Shown here piece after piece: positions 59,135 through 64,000 of a stretch of DNA of 64,000 nucleotides. The position numbers were made by a program, and so were the translations under genes. Source of the DNA: Pseudomonas fluorescens. Lineage in GTDB: Bacteria > Pseudomonadota > Gammaproteobacteria > Pseudomonadales > Pseudomonadaceae. Positions within the stretch are counted from its first letter, which is position 1. Each line of letters starts with the position of its first letter. Under the pieces are notes generated by a model. It was not told the origin of the DNA and made no database searches. It saw only the letters and a list, made by a program, of their open reading frames with translations. Where the stretch lies: positions 3,815,501 through 3,879,500 of the forward strand of contig NZ_LR134318.1 in NCBI RefSeq assembly GCF_900636825.1, written 5' to 3'.

Positions 59135-59463
59135 TTCGTTACCTCAAAAAACATTGCGGTTCAAAACACACCGCCAGACAGGATGAGTCCGCAGGGGCTG
59201 GCCGGCGGATTTGCGCAGAGGGTCTTATTAGAGGGCGCGCACTGTGCCGCAGCGAACAGTGCTTGTCAAAGCCACACGGTCCCGTAGGAGCTGCCGAAGG
59301 CTGCGATCTTTTGCTCGTCTTCCAAAGCAAGAGCAAAAGATCGCAGCCTTCGGCAGCTCCTACAGGGAACGATCGGGGTGGCTTGCAGCTTGCAGCTCAA
59401 GAAAGCCGTTTTTAGGCCGTTACAGTGCAAAGTCTCAGATATTTATCGAATAAGGACGTCTCC
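59135..59463. other. Divergent region between the antiporter and the chemoreceptor
   Basis: No gene is visible. It holds the REP repeat at 59283-59366 and, by position, the promoters of both flanking genes. Confidence 0.4.
59283..59366. repeat. REP-type palindromic repeat (family A)
   Basis: CCGTAGGAGCTGCCGAAGG and its nearly perfect inverted partner, with GAGCAAAAGATC in the loop flank. Confidence 0.92.
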
Positions 59464-61611
59464 ATGTCGCTCGGACAACTTTCCATCCAATGGAAAATCA
59501 CCCTGCTCGCCGGGCTTTGCCTGGCCGGTATCGTGACCCTGTTGGTGGGTCTTTCGCTGTATCGCATGGAGCACAGTTCCGAACTGGTTAAAGCGTCCAG
59601 TATGGAGATGCTCACCGAGTCCGCTCAAGCGCGCATCGAGTCGCAAGGTGAAGTGCAGGCCGCCGGCATTCGCCAACAGTTCATGGACGCCTATCAATAT
59701 GGCCACGGCTTCTCGCGTCAGGTGTTGTTTCTGCGCGAGCAGGCTGAAAAGCGTTTCCTCGATGCCTTCGACCTGCGTGAAGACATGACCCGCCAGGTAA
59801 AATCCGCGCTGCAAGCCAACCCGGATCTGCTCGGCCTGTCGCTGGTGTTCGAAGCCAACGCGCTGGACGGCAAAGACGAACTGTTCGCTGAACAGGCCGA
59901 ATTGGGCAGCAACGACAAGGGCCGCTTCGCCCTGTACTGGTCGCAGCCTGTGCCCGGCAAAGTCACCTCGATGGCGCTGCCGGAAAGTGACATGACCGAC
60001 ACCAGCACCGGCCCCAGCGGTCAGGCTGCCAACGCGTGGTTCACCTGCCCGCGTACCACGCTCAAGCCGTGCGTGATCGAACCGTATTTCTATGTGATCG
60101 ACGGCCACAAGGTGCTGATGACCAGCATCGTTTTTCCGTTGATGGTCAACGGCAAAGTCATCGCCTCGCTGTCGGTGGACATCAACCTGAACAGTCTGCA
60201 GACGATCAGCCAGGGTGCGAGCAAAAAGCTCTATGACGGCCAGACCGCAGTGAGCATCATCAGCCCCGCGGGCCTGCTCGCCGGTTACAGCCCGGACGCC
60301 GGCAAACTCAGCCAGCGTCTGGATGCCGTCGATAAGGCCAGCGGCAGTGAACTGCTGCGCATGCTTGCGGCTAGCAGCAATGTCAGCAGTCTGCACAGCG
60401 ACGGCCAATTGAAAGTGCTGTCGCCGTTCCAGCCGATCCCGGGCGGGCCGGCATGGGGCGTGTTGCTCGACGTTCAGGAAAAAGTCCTGGTCAGCCGCGC
60501 CGAAGCGCTCAAGCAACAACTGGATGCTAGCAACACCTCAGGCACACTGATCGAGCTGAGCCTGGGCGTGCTGGCCGCGCTGATCGGCCTGCTGCTGGTG
60601 TGGCTGATGGCGCGCAGCGTGACCAAACCGATTCTCGGCGTCGCCCACATGCTTGAAGACATCGCCAGCGGCGAAGGCGATCTGACCCGACGTCTGGCCT
60701 ATGACAAAAAGGACGAACTCGGTCAACTGGCCGGCTGGTTCAACCGTTTTCTCGACAAGTTGCAGCCGATCATCGCCGACGTGAAACGCTCGGTTCAGGA
60801 TGCACGCGACACCGCCGACCAATCGGCGGCCATTGCCACCCAGACCAGCGCCGGCATGGAACAGCAATACCGTCAGGTCGATCAGGTGGCCACCGCGTCC
60901 CACGAAATGAGCGCCACCGCGCAAGACGTCGCACGCAGCGCCGCGCAAGCGGCTGAAGCGGCCAAGGATGCCGATCGCGCTACCCGCCAGGGCCTGACCG
61001 TGATCGACCGCACCACTGCCAGCATCGACACCCTTGCCGCGGATATGAGCGCGGCGATGGTGCAGGTCGAAGGCCTGGCGGCCAACAGCGAGAAGATCGG
61101 CACGGTGCTGGAAACCATCCGCGCCATCGCCGAACAGACCAACTTGCTGGCCCTGAATGCGGCAATCGAAGCGGCCCGCGCCGGCGAGGCTGGTCGCGGT
61201 TTTGCCGTGGTCGCCGACGAAGTCCGCAACCTCGCCCGCCGCACGCAAGAGTCGGTGGAAGAAACCCGTCAGGTTATCGAGCAATTGCAGAGCGGTACGC
61301 AGGACGTGGTCGGCTCAATGGGCAACAGCCATCGTCAGGCGCAAGGCAGTGTCGAACAGGTAAGCCAGGCCGTGACGGCGCTGCGGCAGATTGGCGAGGC
61401 GGTGACGGTGATCAGCGACATGAACCTGCAGATCGCCAGCGCGGCGGAAGAACAGAGCGCGGTGGCTGAAGAGATCAACAACAACGTGGCGACGATTCGC
61501 GACGTCACGGAGTCGTTGTCCGGGCAGGCGAACGAATCGGCGCGGGTCAGCCAGTCGCTCAACAGCCTGGCCAATCAGCAGCAAAGTCTGATGGATCAGT
61601 TCCGCGTTTGA
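59464..61611 (+). CDS. Methyl-accepting chemotaxis protein with large (double Cache) sensor
   Basis: A 715-residue chemoreceptor: helix 1 (about 10-32), a large periplasmic double-Cache region (about 40-360; LLGLSLVFEANALDGKDELF, GRFALYWSQPVPGK, CVIEPYFYVIDGHKVLMTSIVFPLMVNGKVIASLSVDINLNSLQ), helix 2 (LSLGVLAALIGLLLVWLMARSV), HAMP (PILGVAHMLEDIASGEGDLTRRL) and the signalling domain with IRAIAEQTNLLALNAAIEAARAGEAGRGFAVVADEVRNLA. The sensor resembles Pseudomonas receptors for organic acids or amino acids; ligand unknown. ATG 59464 follows AAGGACG. Confidence 0.93.
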   Translation: MSLGQLSIQWKITLLAGLCLAGIVTLLVGLSLYRMEHSSELVKASSMEMLTESAQARIESQGEVQAAGIRQQFMDAYQYGHGFSRQVLFLREQAEKRFLDAFDLREDMTRQVKSALQANPDLLGLSLVFEANALDGKDELFAEQAELGSNDKGRFALYWSQPVPGKVTSMALPESDMTDTSTGPSGQAANAWFTCPRTTLKPCVIEPYFYVIDGHKVLMTSIVFPLMVNGKVIASLSVDINLNSLQTISQGASKKLYDGQTAVSIISPAGLLAGYSPDAGKLSQRLDAVDKASGSELLRMLAASSNVSSLHSDGQLKVLSPFQPIPGGPAWGVLLDVQEKVLVSRAEALKQQLDASNTSGTLIELSLGVLAALIGLLLVWLMARSVTKPILGVAHMLEDIASGEGDLTRRLAYDKKDELGQLAGWFNRFLDKLQPIIADVKRSVQDARDTADQSAAIATQTSAGMEQQYRQVDQVATASHEMSATAQDVARSAAQAAEAAKDADRATRQGLTVIDRTTASIDTLAADMSAAMVQVEGLAANSEKIGTVLETIRAIAEQTNLLALNAAIEAARAGEAGRGFAVVADEVRNLARRTQESVEETRQVIEQLQSGTQDVVGSMGNSHRQAQGSVEQVSQAVTALRQIGEAVTVISDMNLQIASAAEEQSAVAEEINNNVATIRDVTESLSGQANESARVSQSLNSLANQQQSLMDQFRV

Positions 61612-61622
61612 CCGTAGCGACG

Positions 61623-62150
61623 TGTAGGAGCTGACGAGTGCAACGAGGCTGCGATCTTTTGATTTTGTTCCAAGATCAGGATCAAAAGATCGCAGCCTGC
61701 GGCAGCTCCTACGGGGTTTGCGCAAGGCCTGTAGGAGCTGACGAGTGCAACGTGGCTGCGATCTTTTGACTTTGTTTCAAGATCAAGATCAAAAGATCGC
61801 AGCCTGCGGCAGCTCCTACAGGGTTTGCGCAAGACCTGTAGGAGCTGACGAGTGCAACGATGCTGCGATCTTTTGACTTTGTTTCAAGATCAAGATCAAA
61901 GATCGCAGCCTGCGGCAGCTCCTACAGGGTTTGCGCAAGGCCTGTAGGAGCTGACGAGTGCAACGAGGCTGCGATCTTTTGATTTCGTTTCAAGATCAAG
62001 ATCAAAAGATCGCAGCCTGCGGCAGCTCCTACAAGGTTTGCGCAAGGCCTGTAGGAGCTGACGAGTGAAACGAGGCTGCGATCTTTTGATTTCGTTTCAA
62101 GATCAAGATCAAAAGATCGCAGCCTGCGGCAGCTCCTACAGGGTTTGCGC
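61623..62150. repeat. Tandem array of five REP-type units
   Basis: Units start at 61623, 61730, 61837, 61943 and 62050, a regular 106-107-bp period. Each has TGTAGGAGCTGACGAGTGCAAC, a GCTGCGATCTTTTGA core, inverted GATCAAAAGATCGCAGCCTGCGGCAGCTCCTAC and a GGGTTTGCGCAAG linker. The array ends 11 bp from the histidine kinase stop codon. Confidence 0.95.
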
Positions 62151-62160
62151 AAGACCGGGA

Positions 62161-63474
62161 TCAGCGTTTAGGCAGTTCGATCAGGACTTTCAGGCCGCCC
62201 CACTCACTCTCGTGCAACGACAATGTCCCGCCCCAGGTGTCGACGATGTCGCGCACGATCCCCAGCCCCAGGCCATGCCCATGGGTCTGTTCATCCAGCC
62301 GTGTGCCGCGGCTGAACACCTGAGCCCGCTGATCTTCGGGAATCCCCGGCCCGTCATCTTCAACACTCAAGGCAAACCCTAGAGCCGTCTCGATCACGCT
62401 CAAGCGCACCTCGGCGTCGGCCCATTTACAGGCGTTGTCGAGCAGATTGCCGAGCAATTCCAGCAAGTCCTCACGATCCCACGGCAATTGCAGACCCGCT
62501 GGCGCGACATAACTCAGCGCCAGATGCTCGCCATGGATCATGTTCAGCGTCGCCAGCAGCCCCGGCAACTCCGCATCGCAATCGAACAGCGCACCGGGCA
62601 GCGCGTCGCCGGACAGTCGCGCACGGTTGAGTTCGCGATTGAGCCGCTGCTGCACCTGCTCCAGTTGTTCGGTAAGGATCTTGCGCAGTTCGGGATGGGC
62701 ATCGAGCTTCTCGCTCGACGCCACGCTCAACAGCACCGCCAACGGCGTCTTCAGCGCATGACCAAGGTTGCCGAGGGCATTGCGTGAGCGCTTGAGGCTG
62801 TCTTCGGTGTGCGCGAGCAAATGGTTGATCTGCGCCACCAGCGGCTCGAGTTCAACCGGCACCTGATCATCCAGTTGCGAGCGCTGGCCCTGTTGCAGCT
62901 GCGCGATCTGCTCACGCGCGCGCTCCAGCGGTTTGAGCGCGCGGCGCACGGTCAAACGCTGCAGGAGCAAAATCAGCAACAACGCCGCCAGGCCAACGCC
63001 GAGGCCGATCTGGCGCATGCGTTGAAAGCTGTCGCTGACCGGCGTGTAATCCTGCGCCACGCTGATCGAGATCGATTGGCCAAGGCGCCGGTAGTCAGAG
63101 CGCAGCACCAGCAACTGCTGGCCGTCCGGGCCCAACTGCAGATTGCTGTGCAGGCCGGGATGAGAGAGCAAGGGTATTTCCTGATCCCACAGCGAGCGCG
63201 AACGCCAGTGGCTGTCGGCAAAATCGATGCGGAAATAATGCCCGGAAAACGGCCGCTGATAGGCTGGCGACAAATGCCGCTCATCCAGTTGCAGACCGTT
63301 TGGGCCGCGCACCAGCGCCACCAGCAGACTTTCACTGTCGTTGCGCAGGCCCGCTTCGAGATAACGCTGCAAACCGACTTCGAATAACCACAGACTGGTT
63401 TGCGCCAGCACCACGCCGACGATCACCATGACGCTGATCAACCCCAGGCTCAAGCGGCGCTGGATCGACCTCAC
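62161..63474 (-). CDS. Two-component sensor histidine kinase (PhoQ-like H-box)
   Basis: A 437-residue inner-membrane kinase: helix 1 (about 8-30), periplasmic sensor (about 35-155), helix 2 (QIGLGVGLAALLLILLLQRL), HAMP-like linker, H-box with the phosphorylated His in GNLGHALKTPLAVLLS (about residue 240), N-box LLGNLLDNACKWA, and the ATP-lid motifs VEDDGPGIP and GHGLGLGIVRDI. The LTHSLKTPLAVL-like H-box is typical of PhoQ-type kinases. A GTG start at 63474 overlaps the regulator stop by 4 bp. Partner of the regulator below; signal unknown. Confidence 0.9.
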   Translation of the reverse strand: MRSIQRRLSLGLISVMVIVGVVLAQTSLWLFEVGLQRYLEAGLRNDSESLLVALVRGPNGLQLDERHLSPAYQRPFSGHYFRIDFADSHWRSRSLWDQEIPLLSHPGLHSNLQLGPDGQQLLVLRSDYRRLGQSISISVAQDYTPVSDSFQRMRQIGLGVGLAALLLILLLQRLTVRRALKPLERAREQIAQLQQGQRSQLDDQVPVELEPLVAQINHLLAHTEDSLKRSRNALGNLGHALKTPLAVLLSVASSEKLDAHPELRKILTEQLEQVQQRLNRELNRARLSGDALPGALFDCDAELPGLLATLNMIHGEHLALSYVAPAGLQLPWDREDLLELLGNLLDNACKWADAEVRLSVIETALGFALSVEDDGPGIPEDQRAQVFSRGTRLDEQTHGHGLGLGIVRDIVDTWGGTLSLHESEWGGLKVLIELPKR

Positions 63475-64000
63475 GAAGTCTGTCCGCCGAACAGGTAACC
63501 CTGACCGCGACGGGTTTCGATCACGCTTTTGCCGAGTTTGCGCCGCAGATGATTGACGTGCACTTCGAGCACGTTGGAATCGCGCTCGGTTTCACCGTCG
63601 TAAAGATGCTCGGCGAGGTGGCTTTTGGAAAGGATCTGCTCGGGGTGCAGCATGAAATAGCGCAGCAGACGGAATTCGGCCGCTGTCAGTTGAATGTCGG
63701 CGCCATCGCGCACCACGCACTGCCGGCCCTCGTCCAGATGCAGACCGGCAGCCTGCAAGGTCGGTTGATTGGCCTGGCCCTTGGAGCGGCGCAACAACGA
63801 TTGAATGCGCAGCTGCAACTCTTCGGGGTGAAACGGTTTGGTCAGGTAATCATCGGCACCGGCCTTGAGGCCCTCGATGCGCTCAGCCCAGGAATCACGC
63901 GCGGTGAGAATCAGCACGGGAATCGCCAGACCGCCGGCGCGCCATTGCGCCAACACCTCGAGCCCCGGCACGCCCGGCAGGCCAAGATCCAGAATGATCA
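63471..64000 (-). CDS. OmpR/PhoP-family response regulator (5' part outside the window)
   Basis: The C-terminal 176 or so residues of a DNA-binding response regulator. The receiver domain is joined in progress at IILDLGLPGVPG (phospho-acceptor Asp) and shows ILTARDS and the conserved Lys in DDYLTKPFHPEEL. The winged-helix output domain has ELTAAEFRLL-like LTAAEFRLLRYFMLHPEQILSKSHLAEHLYD and the recognition region DSNVLEVHVNHLRRKLGKSVIETRRGQGYLF. It is translationally coupled to the histidine kinase gene (4-bp overlap). Confidence 0.93.
   Translation of the reverse strand, partial: IILDLGLPGVPGLEVLAQWRAGGLAIPVLILTARDSWAERIEGLKAGADDYLTKPFHPEELQLRIQSLLRRSKGQANQPTLQAAGLHLDEGRQCVVRDGADIQLTAAEFRLLRYFMLHPEQILSKSHLAEHLYDGETERDSNVLEVHVNHLRRKLGKSVIETRRGQGYLFGGQTS

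Noticed and set aside
61623..62150. Regular array as a possible CRISPR
   Set aside because: The units are whole palindromic elements without unique spacers, the same sequence family as solitary REPs, and no cas gene is near.

Overview
The window is GC-rich chromosomal DNA of a fluorescent-group Pseudomonas, most like the P. fluorescens/P. koreensis complex. Evidence: the tig-clpP-clpX order next to a tRNA cluster and folD, Pseudomonas-type genes throughout (sstT, nhaR, selD-mnmH, two chemoreceptors, TonB receptor), and about 25 dispersed palindromic repeats of the pseudomonad REP type. No phage, insertion sequence, CRISPR array, rRNA or origin was seen.

Layout. 0-3.3 kb: on the minus strand, the proteostasis genes tig-clpP-clpX (clpX cut by the window edge), preceded by a tRNA operon Arg-His-Leu-His with a good sigma70-type promoter. 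3.5-8.4 kb: folD, pbpG, two small acidic proteins, a lipoprotein that looks like a C39 peptidase without its catalytic residues, a TerC-family membrane protein. 8.5-17.6 kb: nhaR, an MFS exporter, sstT, DUF1993, yceH, a shikimate dehydrogenase-like gene (sdhL type), small secreted and cytosolic proteins, an AI-2E family permease, a third acidic protein. 17.6-21.4 kb: a glucarate module (FadR-type regulator, transporter gudP, dehydratase gudD) with two TTGT-N3-ACAA operator candidates. 21.4-34 kb: ampC bracketed by repeats, a TSUP permease, an MFS transporter, a periplasmic galM, an aldo/keto reductase, DUF1810, a frameshifted polB, a CBS protein and a GST. 34-38 kb: DUF3455, an ECF sigma/anti-sigma pair, and a secreted protein made of eleven 13-residue repeats. 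38-46 kb: TonB-dependent receptor, a hemB with a cysteine-rich (zinc-type) metal site, yghU-like GST, a secreted histidine phosphatase with an unusual leader, selD-mnmH. 46-50.3 kb: an accessory, less GC-rich patch with a DUF6708-like membrane protein, a truncated VgrG N-terminus fused to another sequence, and a large unrecognised protein, with a 22-bp perfect palindrome between the divergent genes. 50.5-55.5 kb: oxidoreductase, XapX, AraC and LysR regulators, paired YdcZ-type membrane proteins. 55.5-64 kb: two chemoreceptors around a Na+/H+ antiporter-family gene, and a two-component system whose regulator runs off the window.

The most notable structural theme is how the palindromic repeats shape genes: one supplies the last seven codons of ampC, one has been tandemly duplicated together with the 3' end of galM, one lies directly against the nhaR start, and two form arrays of about 107-120 bp periodicity. 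Likely sequence damage is limited to polB (one extra A in an A run) and the VgrG fragment. All gene names and family calls are from reading translated sequence by eye; no database search was made.
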